Shown in pieces: positions 28,215 to 35,894 of a DNA stretch of 46,801 nucleotides (its first letter is position 1; every line of letters begins with the position of its first letter). The notes below the pieces were generated by a model. It did no database searches, was not told the origin of the DNA, and was given only the letters and a program-made list of their open reading frames with translations. The DNA is taken from assembly GCA_018663505.1 (NCBI GenBank), contig JABJQG010000020.1:216152-262952 (forward strand), given 5' to 3'. A program made the position numbers and the translations under genes. The stretch comes from Pseudobdellovibrionaceae bacterium (GTDB lineage Bacteria; Bdellovibrionota; Bdellovibrionia; Bdellovibrionales; UBA1609).

Positions 28215-29546
28215 ATGAAAAAAATTATCGCTTTAGTGGTTGTGGTTACCCTTTGCATTTTTGCTTTTCTTAAGCTGGATAAGTCTAAAAAATTAGTACA
28301 AAAGGCGTCACCCAATACATTTTATAGTGGAGCCTTTGTCTATAAATTAAAACCTTTAGAAAAATTGGGTCTTGCTGCTAGAATTTCCAAACAAGATGTG
28401 ACTTACTCAGAATTAAATTCTAAATCTCAGTTCCTCCAAGATTTAATGCTTACTAAATATGAACTTCTTACTGCAGCAGTGAAACATAAAGTGAATGCTA
28501 TCACTAAAACGTCTAAAAAACCCAACGTCATTTTCTACATGAACAAACCTGAGGTGGTTTCTAATATTAATTTTGAAGAAATGGAATTCCAATTAAGCTT
28601 CTCAGAAGAACGTCCAAAAAATGCTTTAATTAAAATTAATGATACAAGATATGGTCGAAAAGAGCTTGCTCTTAATCAAGTACGTTATTCGCAAGTAGGT
28701 ACTGATATTTTTGAAGAAAGGCTAAGAATTCTTTCTGATATTTATACTAAAACTTTATTATTAAAAATTTCAAAAACAAATAACACAACTATCCAAGGTT
28801 TTATCAATAAAAATATCTTAAAAAAACCATTACAAATCAGTGACGATGAAATTAATCATTTTGCGTCTTCCAAAGGTATTGACCTCAAAGACAAAAACCC
28901 AAATTTTAAAAACAGACTGCGAAATATTATAAAAGAACAAAAAACCAAAACAGCTATTGAAAGCTATATCACAGCAAACCACGCCAATGAGGTAGGTCAT
29001 ATTTTTTTTAACCCGCCGTCTTTTCAAGTTCCACTTTTTGCAAATAAAGCCATCATAGAGTCACAAAATGGAACATCTTCTCTTCCAACATATATGGTCT
29101 TTACTAACCTAACTTGTAATAGTTGTGGAGAGCTCGCTGATCACTTAGACGAATTAAGAAAGCTCTATAAGAATAAAATCCGAATTGGATTTGTAAATAA
29201 TTTTTCTGACAATGATTGGAGAAATCAATTAGCTGCTGAAGCCTCTTTTTGCTTAAATCTTCAAAGCCATGATGCCTTTTGGGATTTCTTTAAAAAAATA
29301 GCAAAAACTAAAGATAATTTAACAGAAGCATCCATCATGGCAACGGCAAAATCTACTGGCGTAAACTACGACAATTTTAATAAGTGTTTTGTGACTCAAA
29401 CATATAAAAAAGATGTAAATAAACAAAAAAAATACGCTTTAGATTTAGGTATAAAAATTTCCCCTACAGTGATCTTGGGTACAAAGGTTCTCACAGGAAG
29501 TATCAGTAAAAAGAAACTTGTAAACTCAATTAAGGCAAATCTCTAA
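28215..29546 (+). CDS. Membrane-anchored DsbA-like thiol oxidoreductase with SurA-like region, 443 aa
   Basis: The ATG has a strong AGGAGA site (28204-28209). Residues 1-20 are a signal anchor, so the rest is periplasmic. Residues about 60-265 are helical and charged, with an IND..YGRKEL segment and an ISDDEINHF segment resembling SurA/PpiC-type chaperone N-domains. Residues about 285-443 form a DsbA-like thioredoxin fold (Thioredoxin_4 type) with active-site CNSC at 301-304, a second Cys pair (ASFCLN, FNKCF) common in this family, and a cis-Pro loop (ISPTV) followed by GTKVLTG. The gene starts 101 bases after the giant lipoprotein, whose repeats hold about 140 Cys, so a role as its disulfide-forming foldase is a reasonable inference. 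A close paralogue lies at 35895-37121. Oxidase versus isomerase activity cannot be decided from sequence. Confidence 0.88.
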   Translation: MKKIIALVVVVTLCIFAFLKLDKSKKLVQKASPNTFYSGAFVYKLKPLEKLGLAARISKQDVTYSELNSKSQFLQDLMLTKYELLTAAVKHKVNAITKTSKKPNVIFYMNKPEVVSNINFEEMEFQLSFSEERPKNALIKINDTRYGRKELALNQVRYSQVGTDIFEERLRILSDIYTKTLLLKISKTNNTTIQGFINKNILKKPLQISDDEINHFASSKGIDLKDKNPNFKNRLRNIIKEQKTKTAIESYITANHANEVGHIFFNPPSFQVPLFANKAIIESQNGTSSLPTYMVFTNLTCNSCGELADHLDELRKLYKNKIRIGFVNNFSDNDWRNQLAAEASFCLNLQSHDAFWDFFKKIAKTKDNLTEASIMATAKSTGVNYDNFNKCFVTQTYKKDVNKQKKYALDLGIKISPTVILGTKVLTGSISKKKLVNSIKANL

Positions 29547-29750
29547 CCTGCGCACATTGGTACTTACAATTATACTCAACAACCATATTCGTATGTATTG
29601 ATATTTAAAGGCTCACTTACCCTTCTCAAGGTAATCCTGCATAAGCTCCTTTATTCTAGTTGTGTATATACGTTTCTGCAGTTCGCATTTAAAAAGCTTG
29701 ATAACTGGTTGCCCCTCAGTAACTTCACACATATAAAATATCTTCTCACA

Positions 29751-30053
29751 AACACAGTGGGATCTGGTGTAAATTTATGGATCAATATTATATAAATATC
29801 AGTAAAGGCGAATGCGGCTGCTGAAACACCCCCTTTATTCATAAATTTTTTCAGCCTTATTTACTCACAAGTTGCTGCGCAACTGGTCGAGTGTAACAAA
29901 AACAAAACTTGTTAATTTTATTAGACTCTTTAAAACACGAAGTGCCCTGAAAGGGCGAGTGCAGGAGCACGAGTTTTAAAGAGTTAGAGCCAGGATGGCT
30001 CACTTTTCTTCTGAAGAGCCTAACTCCAAGTATTCACGTCTCCCACAAAAAAA
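29751..30053. repeat. Tandem duplication, copy A
   Basis: Bases 29751-29955 align without gaps to 30056-30260 (offset 305) with roughly 17 substitutions. The later part, 29977-30053, aligns with about 30400-30480 in copy B. Conserved structures include AGTTGC-TGC-GCAACT (29870-29884), ACAAGTT paired with AACTTGT, the long stem at 29925-29984, and GAGCC-AGGAT-GGCTC (29987-30001). Confidence 0.8.
29925..29984 (+). other. Long stem-loop with two nested hairpins
   Basis: ACTCTTTAAAACACG (29925-29939) pairs with CGAGTTTTAAAGAGT (29970-29984) at 14 of 15 positions. Inside it are GCCCT-GAA-AGGGC (29944-29956) and GTGC-AGGA-GCAC (29959-29970). The right arm shares GAGT with a competing stem, GAGTTAG (29981-29987) with CTAACTC (30020-30026), so two alternative folds are possible. 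No T-run follows, so it is not a simple terminator. Confidence 0.6.
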
Positions 30054-30055
30054 CA

Positions 30056-30480
30056 AACACAGTGGGCTCTGATGCAAATTTGTGGGCCAATATCACATAA
30101 ATATCAGTACAAGCGAATGCGGCTGCTGAAACATTTACTTTATTCATAAATTTTTTCAGCCTTATTTACTCACAAGTTACTGCGCAACTGGTCGAGTGTA
30201 ACAAAAACAAAACTTGTCAATTTTATTAGACTCTTTTAAACACGAAGTGCCCTGAAAGGGTGTATAGTCAAGCACATAGGTAACACCTTCTGCCGTTTAA
30301 ATGTCTTATTCTTTTCATCGAGTTACCTATTGGATAAAAGTGGAAATAAGCATTCCAGAGCCCATCTCCTACAGGTTTTAGCCCTAAAAATTCAGTATTT
30401 AAAGAGTTAGAGCCAGGATGGTTCACTTTTCGTTTAAAGCACTTAACTCCAAAATCTCTCTGCTCCCCACAAAAAAACCA
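30056..30480. repeat. Tandem duplication, copy B, with about 120-base insertion
   Basis: This is the second copy of the unit that begins AACACAGTGGG. After GTGCCCTGAAAGGG (30247-30260) the copy-A loop sequence is replaced by about 130 bases absent from copy A. Homology then resumes at TTTAAAGAGTTAGAGCC. The insert carries a perfect 9-base inverted repeat, ATAGGTAAC (30276-30284) and GTTACCTAT (30322-30330). The hairpin GAGCC-AGGAT-GGTTC (30410-30424) survives through a G-U pair. Confidence 0.75.
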
Positions 30481-30772
30481 AGAAACAAAATATTTCCCGA
30501 GCGCTCACTAAACACTGCGTAAAAAAATAATATACAAAAATACTATTGACAGGTTTTTCCCTAAGTTTTGTTTCATACATTGAGATCACTAGTTTGGCTG
30601 CAAAACAAATGTAAAAGCTGTTCAAAGCTGGATCTCTCACTTTATTTGTTAACATAGTCCCGCAAGCTGTCCTTTTATTTAACCGCCATGACAAGACCTT
30701 CTGACAACAAAAAATCCATTTTTAAAACCCATGTTATATATATTTTAAATAAATTTCACGAGGTAAAAGAAA

Positions 30773-31540
30773 ATGAAAATACACAATGAATTATTAGCTC
30801 TCAGAGAAAAAGAAAAACAATTATCATCTTTAATTTTAGAAAAACTACAGATCATGGAAGAACAACGTTTGTATTTAAAATTGGGTTATTCCTCTTTATT
30901 TGATTACCTAGTCCGAGGCTTAGGTTATTCTGAAACCATGGCTTATCAAAGACAAAGCTGCCTACGACTCAGCTTTGAACTTCCTGAAATAAAAGAAAAA
31001 TTGGATATAGGTACCTTAACTCATAGTAATATTTCCCTAGCCTATAAAGCCATAAAAAATCAACCTGTAAATAAAAAGCGAGAAATATTAGAGACCATAG
31101 AAAACAAAACATTCCGTGAAGCTAAAAAAATCTTAGCCCCCATGGCTCCTCCCATTAAAGTGAAACAACAGTTTTTCCAGAACAAGGTGCTTCTAAAGAT
31201 GGAACTTACACATGAAGAGCACAAAAAACTCCATCAGCTTAAATCTTTAAAATTTCATAAACACAATTTAGAATCTTTATTTATGAATCTAGTGGATCAA
31301 GAACTCAAAAAATATACTAAAACAGATTACAAAATTTCAAAGTCTAAAAACCCACGTTATATATCCGTAAAACTAAGAAATAATATTCTCAAAAAGGCAA
31401 AGTATCAATGCCAACACAAAGGTTGTGAGGAGACTCACTATTTACAAATTGACCATATCAAACCAGTGAGACATGGCGGTAAAGCTAATCCAAATAATCT
31501 TCAAGTGCTTTGCTCGGGGCATAACAGGGGTAAAGGTTAA
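30773..31540 (+). CDS. HNH endonuclease family protein, 255 aa
   Basis: The ATG follows GAGG at 30760-30763. Residues about 35-110 form a helical region with GYSSLFDYLVRGLGYSE, reminiscent of the DUF222-like N-terminal part of HNH proteins that occur in many copies in Bdellovibrio-type genomes (family knowledge). The C-terminal 60 residues are a classical HNH nuclease module: CQHKGC metal ligands, the catalytic DH in QIDHIKPVRHGG, the middle Asn in NNLQVLC, and the final His in GHNRGKG. The protein stops only six residues after this last motif, at the very edge of the domain. Such genes are often mobile or repeated; here a duplicated non-coding unit lies directly upstream. Substrate and biological role are unknown. 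Confidence 0.85.
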   Translation: MKIHNELLALREKEKQLSSLILEKLQIMEEQRLYLKLGYSSLFDYLVRGLGYSETMAYQRQSCLRLSFELPEIKEKLDIGTLTHSNISLAYKAIKNQPVNKKREILETIENKTFREAKKILAPMAPPIKVKQQFFQNKVLLKMELTHEEHKKLHQLKSLKFHKHNLESLFMNLVDQELKKYTKTDYKISKSKNPRYISVKLRNNILKKAKYQCQHKGCEETHYLQIDHIKPVRHGGKANPNNLQVLCSGHNRGKG

Positions 31541-31850
31541 ACTGATACTGTGATGGATGAGTGTGAATTTATTTCACGAAAACCGAAGGTTTAGTTCTAT
31601 GGTGTACTTTTTGATAACATCTAGCGCTCCCATCACTGCGTGGTTCTTTAAAAATAGTATTAGAGTTCGTAACAAAGCTCTTTAGGATTTGGAATTTTTT
31701 TACTTCTTTTCAATTCATCACATTTTTTCACATTTTTAAAAGTTTCATGATATCGTTGCCGCATTACTGAGTATTTTCAGCACTCAAATAGAGAATAATC
31801 TCCGAGGGATGCCGGATGTTATACAAAAACAATGTGATAGGAGAATCATT
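31541..31850. other. Intergenic region, no gene seen
   Basis: 310 bases between the HNH gene and the small secreted protein gene. It is AT-rich, with a short AAACC-GAA-GGTTT inverted repeat near 31580. I see no convincing terminator or promoter pair. Confidence 0.45.
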
Positions 31851-32135
31851 ATGAAAAAAACACTTATAAGCTTACTCATCCTTACTACTACTCCCGCTTT
31901 TGCAGCCTTTGACCGTGTGATGTGCCGTACTGCAAATGCCGCCCCTAAACTAGCTGCTCATTATAATAGTTCAGAGAGCACGTCCATTCGTGCTAAAAGT
32001 GAATTAAACAGCGTAATTAAAAAATATAACTTAAAGGCTTCAGCACCTAGTGTTACTATTGTTTATAATCCAATTTTTAAAAGAATGGAGTCAACTATAT
32101 GTGTCTCAGTGACAGAACCTGCTTCTGAGGATTAG
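31851..32135 (+). CDS. Small secreted hypothetical protein, 94 aa
   Basis: I place the start at ATG 31851, six bases after an AGGAGA site (31839-31844). A longer in-frame start at 31809 would add 14 residues before the signal peptide and has no ribosome site. Residues 1-18 (MKKTLISLLILTTTPAFA) are a signal peptide with an AFA cleavage site. The mature protein of about 76 residues has two Cys (VMCR, TICVSV) that could form a disulfide, and a mixed helix-strand pattern. It has no recognisable domain and stands alone between the HNH gene and the converging minus-strand operon. Function unknown. Confidence 0.7.
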   Translation: MKKTLISLLILTTTPAFAAFDRVMCRTANAAPKLAAHYNSSESTSIRAKSELNSVIKKYNLKASAPSVTIVYNPIFKRMESTICVSVTEPASED

Positions 32136-32334
32136 AGTTATTTTTGATGTTCTACCGCAAGTAGCACTCAAAATTTCGAGACCTGGTCATCTTATGTGAA
32201 TGGCACAAGATATCAATATAATCCAAAGCTATTGAGGTGAATGTAACCCATAGTTATTTTGTATTGCTTGGTAATATCAACATTCTATTTTAAATATTTC
32301 AGATCGAATATGAGCCGTCACAAACAAGCATACC

Positions 32335-32946
32335 CTAGTAAAAATAAGTAAGCCCTACCAACATACGCGTAGTGGTCCCTGTAACAGTCACTGTGGAAAA
32401 ACCATAGCCTAAGCCAAGTCCTGCACGGGCTTCTATACCTAGGTTCTCACCCACTTGATATATAGCTCCAGCATTTCCAGACATATCTAACACGGTACTG
32501 TATGTTCCAAGGACTAAACCAAAATCAATTACCAAGACTTGAGCAACCCCAACATTCCAGCCCCAGTAGTATCTTAATTTAGGTGTGTTTTTAAATTGCA
32601 CCCGTTTTTCGGTACGAAAATCTTTTCTTCCTCTGGAGGCAATATAATTTGATTGCCCTATTCCTGCATATGTATAGTTCACTCTATTGGTATCAAGCTC
32701 CATGGCCATTACAGCACGCAAAGTGTATGATTTGACTCTGCTCTGAAATATTTCCATTTCTATATCTATTGTTGTTGGAACGGACCAAGCTCTTGTTTCC
32801 ACACCTGATCCGGCGTAGCTACCGCTAAATAAACCCATACGCGTGTGAACTTGGTATCGGCTCCCCTTATCTAAGGCAAAAACATTTTCATACTGAAATA
32901 AAAATAATGCTACAAATATTATAACACTAAGCTGCTGCATACTCAC
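32335..32946 (-). CDS. Predicted outer-membrane beta-barrel, 203 aa
   Basis: This is the last gene of a three-gene minus-strand operon. Its start lies inside the end of the FliF/FliG-like gene (20-base overlap), so translation is probably coupled. A GAGGAA site (32951-32956) serves either GTG 32946 or the in-frame ATG 32940, two codons later. Residues about 1-24 are a signal peptide ending NVFA. The mature part shows alternating beta strands with many Tyr/Trp and Gly turns and ends in LVGLTYFY, a terminal aromatic as in proteins inserted by the Bam machinery. It is small, about 8 strands. Its place after an envelope motor-like protein suggests an outer-membrane partner, but no homologous named family is recognised. 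Confidence 0.8.
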   Translation of the reverse strand: MSMQQLSVIIFVALFLFQYENVFALDKGSRYQVHTRMGLFSGSYAGSGVETRAWSVPTTIDIEMEIFQSRVKSYTLRAVMAMELDTNRVNYTYAGIGQSNYIASRGRKDFRTEKRVQFKNTPKLRYYWGWNVGVAQVLVIDFGLVLGTYSTVLDMSGNAGAIYQVGENLGIEARAGLGLGYGFSTVTVTGTTTRMLVGLTYFY

Positions 32947-34915
32947 CGGCTTCCTCTATGTCAGCAACGCCATTGTCCTTAAGCCATTTACTTAAAACAA
33001 CTTCCGCTGCATCAGAAACTGCTGTGTCTTTTTTTATTGTCATTCGGGCACTTACAATAAATTTGTTCCAAATTTGACTTTTATTTTTTTGTATTTGCTT
33101 TTTTATTTTATCATTGGATTTAATTTCATCAAGTTCAGAGTCTATAATCTCTCGTAATCTTCCTGTTTCACCAATAGCACTCATAAAAAGCTTTTGCTCT
33201 TCATTAGATCTGGAAAATATTAAATGAGCACGATCCTTAGTTGAAAGACGACTTAATAGAGATTTTATCTGATCTTTAGGAAATTTAGTGATAAGCTGTG
33301 CTGGAAAATATTTTTTCGTAGCCTCTCTAATTTGCTCATGGTCTCCTGATGCTACAAGTAAGCTAAAGACCTGGTGCTCTCTCTCAGCTCCTAATTGGCG
33401 AATTAAATCAATGGATTTATCAATAATTGGCACTCTTAATTTTTGCTTACTTAACCGAACTTGCTCTAGGCTTGATGGTAAGTTTTCTTGCATATATTGA
33501 ACACTGTCGGCATTAAAATTCAAACTGTCTTCAAGTAATTTTGTCACTTCTTCTTCTGATAATAAAGAAAACAATCTTCCCAATTGAGCCGTCTGCAACA
33601 CATTAACAAATCCTGATCCATATGTATCATCCTGACGAATACACTCTACAAACTCTTCCACAGTTGCATCGGCAATAGTTTCTTTTAATTCATCAGGCAA
33701 TGCGATAGTATCCACTAAAAATGTATCCACCAATTGATCAATGATAAAAGTATCGGCCTTTTGAATATCATCAAAACCTACTGTTTGAGAAGATGCTTTT
33801 TTTAACTTTAGTTTTAAACCGTCTTCAAGTCCGCCAATAACTGGCATTAAAGCTTCAACAGGAATCCTCTTTGTTATTGCAGCCAAAGCCCCTTGAGATT
33901 CTTGCGTATTCATATTCAGCCATATTTTCATAAGGTACATAGCTGTCTCTGGGTATTGTTCAGCCATTTTGCGAAACTGATTAATCCCAGTGTCCCCGTC
34001 AGATCCACTGGAAGCCATTGCATTTATATCCACAGGTGATGATGATTCCTCTGGCTCTATCACTTCTTGTATAGCTCCACTTTCTTGTGAAGCTTGCGCC
34101 GCTTGAGCCTGCTGTGCATTGGCCGCTGCCATAAGTGCTACTTTTTGACCTTCAAATGTTTTAAATCCACTGATGCCCAAAAGAAGTAAAATTGTGGCAA
34201 TTACAATTCCTAAAGGTAATTTAAAATTCACCACCCATTCTTGCCAAGTTTTAGGTAAAAGAATTTCTTTTTTTTCTCCATCTAAATTTTTTAACTCTAC
34301 CCCTTGGGTTGCTGCAATTGCTTGGGCAATTTTATCATTACTTTTTAATATGGCATCAGCAACAAGCTTGACACCCTCAATATTTAACTTTGCAACTTCT
34401 ATTTTTTCTTGCATAGTTTCGCCTACAGTTAACATAGGAGATTTATTAATTTTCAGAAATGCTTTTTTCCCGGTATATGACAGTACAGTTTGTGAAACAA
34501 ATGATTTAATTTGTGTTTCTTGAACTCGACCAATTTTTGGGTCAATAAGAATTCTCACATCCACTCTATTTATTCGAGAGAAAATATTATTATTACCAGA
34601 AGCAATTGCCTTTTTAAAGGCTTTACTATTTCTATTCAAACCCAGCTTTTCTAAGGGAAAGCTTTTTTTACTTGTCTTACTTGAGTTTCCAACATTCATA
34701 CGCTTTGATGCTTTTAGTCCAATTTCAATATTCACCAGAAATTTGCCAGGAGGTGCAAAGGACTGTATCCCATGATTTAGTTTTTCCTCAATTTCTTTTT
34801 GAAGTTCAACTTTTTGCCACTCTAATGGTATAGTATAAGCGCCACCTTCTTCAGCCAAGATTTGCACTGAGAAAAGAAATAAAAATAGAGTAATAAGATA
34901 AGACTTCATCCCCAC
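32927..34915 (-). CDS. FliF-FliG-like fusion protein (membrane ring/rotor), 662 aa
   Basis: The N-terminus is a signal peptide or first membrane helix (about 5-20). The periplasmic part, about 22-232, includes VDVRILIDPKIGR, then QIKSFVSQTVL and LKINKSPM, similar to the ring-building segment of FliF. A membrane helix spans about 233-251, followed by an Ala/Gln-rich linker. RKMAEQYPETAMYLMKIWL (about 315-333) resembles the FliF C-terminal helix that binds FliG. The remaining 330 residues look FliG-like: LLSRLSTKDRAHLIFSRSNEE aligns with the FliG C-domain segment that carries the charged torque residues (SKDLA...SEE). FliF and FliG are normally separate proteins. The start is GTG 34915, overlapping the TAG of the lipoprotein gene, or ATG 34909. 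AAGGAAG lies upstream of both. Family resemblance is by eye; the fusion interpretation is inference. Confidence 0.72.
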   Translation of the reverse strand: MGMKSYLITLFLFLFSVQILAEEGGAYTIPLEWQKVELQKEIEEKLNHGIQSFAPPGKFLVNIEIGLKASKRMNVGNSSKTSKKSFPLEKLGLNRNSKAFKKAIASGNNNIFSRINRVDVRILIDPKIGRVQETQIKSFVSQTVLSYTGKKAFLKINKSPMLTVGETMQEKIEVAKLNIEGVKLVADAILKSNDKIAQAIAATQGVELKNLDGEKKEILLPKTWQEWVVNFKLPLGIVIATILLLLGISGFKTFEGQKVALMAAANAQQAQAAQASQESGAIQEVIEPEESSSPVDINAMASSGSDGDTGINQFRKMAEQYPETAMYLMKIWLNMNTQESQGALAAITKRIPVEALMPVIGGLEDGLKLKLKKASSQTVGFDDIQKADTFIIDQLVDTFLVDTIALPDELKETIADATVEEFVECIRQDDTYGSGFVNVLQTAQLGRLFSLLSEEEVTKLLEDSLNFNADSVQYMQENLPSSLEQVRLSKQKLRVPIIDKSIDLIRQLGAEREHQVFSLLVASGDHEQIREATKKYFPAQLITKFPKDQIKSLLSRLSTKDRAHLIFSRSNEEQKLFMSAIGETGRLREIIDSELDEIKSNDKIKKQIQKNKSQIWNKFIVSARMTIKKDTAVSDAAEVVLSKWLKDNGVADIEEAGEYAAA

Positions 34916-35673
34916 TATTTCTTCCTTTTACGCTTTGATTTGCGACGTTTTTTCGAACGTTGCTTTTTAGATTTTTTCTTTTTCTTTTTCTTTTTTGAAA
35001 TTAACTTGCTCGCCGGTAATCGCCCTCTTTCATATTTTTTTGCCAACGCTCTTCCATCAATACCGAGTTGATCTTCCAAGGTTTTTTGCATCTGGGCAAT
35101 AGGAACAGAATTTGGATTGTATTTTTGGGCTAATGAGTAAGCGGCTAATGCATCTTTGTATTTTTTTTGTAAAAAGAATATGCCAGCTCTAAGTTCATAA
35201 ACCGCAGAAAGATATGGCCACTTTTGTTCTATAAAATTAAGCCGGTTCAATGCTTCATTATAACTTTCCAAAGCAATAAACTTTCTTACCTCAAAAAGGC
35301 GGTCAATGGCTTGGTTTAAACTTTGAGAACTCTCCAGGCCTTTCCCAGGACCTTGGCCTTGTTGGTCGTCTACTAATTGTAAGGCAAAATCCAATTTCAT
35401 GTCTGTTGCTGAGGATTCTGTAATTAAAATACTTTCAGTGAGGAAATCATCTTTATGCACTTCCACAATTATAGGTCCCGAGTCCGCTCCAGCAGATTTT
35501 AACTTCTCATTACTAACAACAGTTGGTGTTAAGCCCATCTCAATAAGCTCTCCCCCACCCACTGGACGAATCAATACCCTGGCCTTCTCAGGCACAGAAT
35601 TAACAGTTAAAGAAGCTGATGTACAAGCTAGTAAGCTCAATAACAACATAGCTGCTGTGACAATTTTAATCAT
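34915..35673 (-). CDS. PEGA/TPR-like lipoprotein with polybasic tail, 252 aa
   Basis: The ATG at 35673 has a GAGGA site six bases upstream. The signal ends in lipobox LLAC with Cys17, so it is a lipoprotein. Residues about 20-95 resemble a PEGA-type surface domain (SLTVNSVPEKARVLI... LTPTVV). Residues about 120-205 contain helix pairs of the TPR type (ALNRLNFIEQKWPYLSAVYE; AGIFFLQKKYKDALAAYSLA; AQKYNPNS). The last 27 residues are almost entirely Lys and Arg with a few Ser. This is the first gene of the operon, and its stop codon overlaps the start of the FliF/FliG-like gene by one base. A scaffold or PG/LPS-contact role is plausible but unproven. The coding strand of the tail is a long purine tract prone to slippage. 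Confidence 0.8.
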   Translation of the reverse strand: MIKIVTAAMLLLSLLACTSASLTVNSVPEKARVLIRPVGGGELIEMGLTPTVVSNEKLKSAGADSGPIIVEVHKDDFLTESILITESSATDMKLDFALQLVDDQQGQGPGKGLESSQSLNQAIDRLFEVRKFIALESYNEALNRLNFIEQKWPYLSAVYELRAGIFFLQKKYKDALAAYSLAQKYNPNSVPIAQMQKTLEDQLGIDGRALAKKYERGRLPASKLISKKKKKKKKSKKQRSKKRRKSKRKRKK

Positions 35674-35894
35674 ATATTATCCTCATATACCATTTCGGAT
35701 ATTGCCCTAGATAACTGTAACTATCTGAATACTTGAAAAGTAATCCACACATAGGTCTAAATATAACTATTCTATAGTCCTATTGAGCTCATATTATTAT
35801 TGAAAATAAGTTCATCTGGCACATGCTTCTTTTTTCTATTATAATTATGACAAGCATCTGCCAACCGCTTCATAATAAACTCTAGGAGAATTTC

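Larger units (their letters stand above)
29547..30772. other. 1.2-kb region without convincing genes, containing a tandem duplication
   Basis: No reading frame here has a recognisable domain, a good ribosome site and sensible length. Small frames at 29598-29795 (+), 29651-29842 (-) and 30443-30694 (-) are judged spurious. The region holds two copies of a sequence of about 300 bases with several inverted repeats (listed separately). It ends just upstream of an HNH endonuclease gene, which suggests accessory or mobile-element-derived DNA. Confidence 0.6.

Noticed and set aside
29598-29842. Two small overlapping frames on opposite strands in the duplicated region
   Set aside because: They lie across the non-coding duplication; the plus-strand frame opens with TTG without a ribosome site, and the other copy does not preserve them as genes.
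30443-30694. 83-codon minus-strand frame upstream of the HNH gene
   Set aside because: No domain, no ribosome site, and it overlaps the probable control region of the HNH gene.
31809-31850. Longer start for the small secreted protein
   Set aside because: It would put 14 polar residues before a perfect signal peptide that has its own strong ribosome site at 31839-31844.
35800-35845. TTGAAA (35800) and TATAAT (35840) as a promoter pair for the second Dsb gene
   Set aside because: The spacing is 34 bases; only the TATAAT is noted as a possible -10 element.
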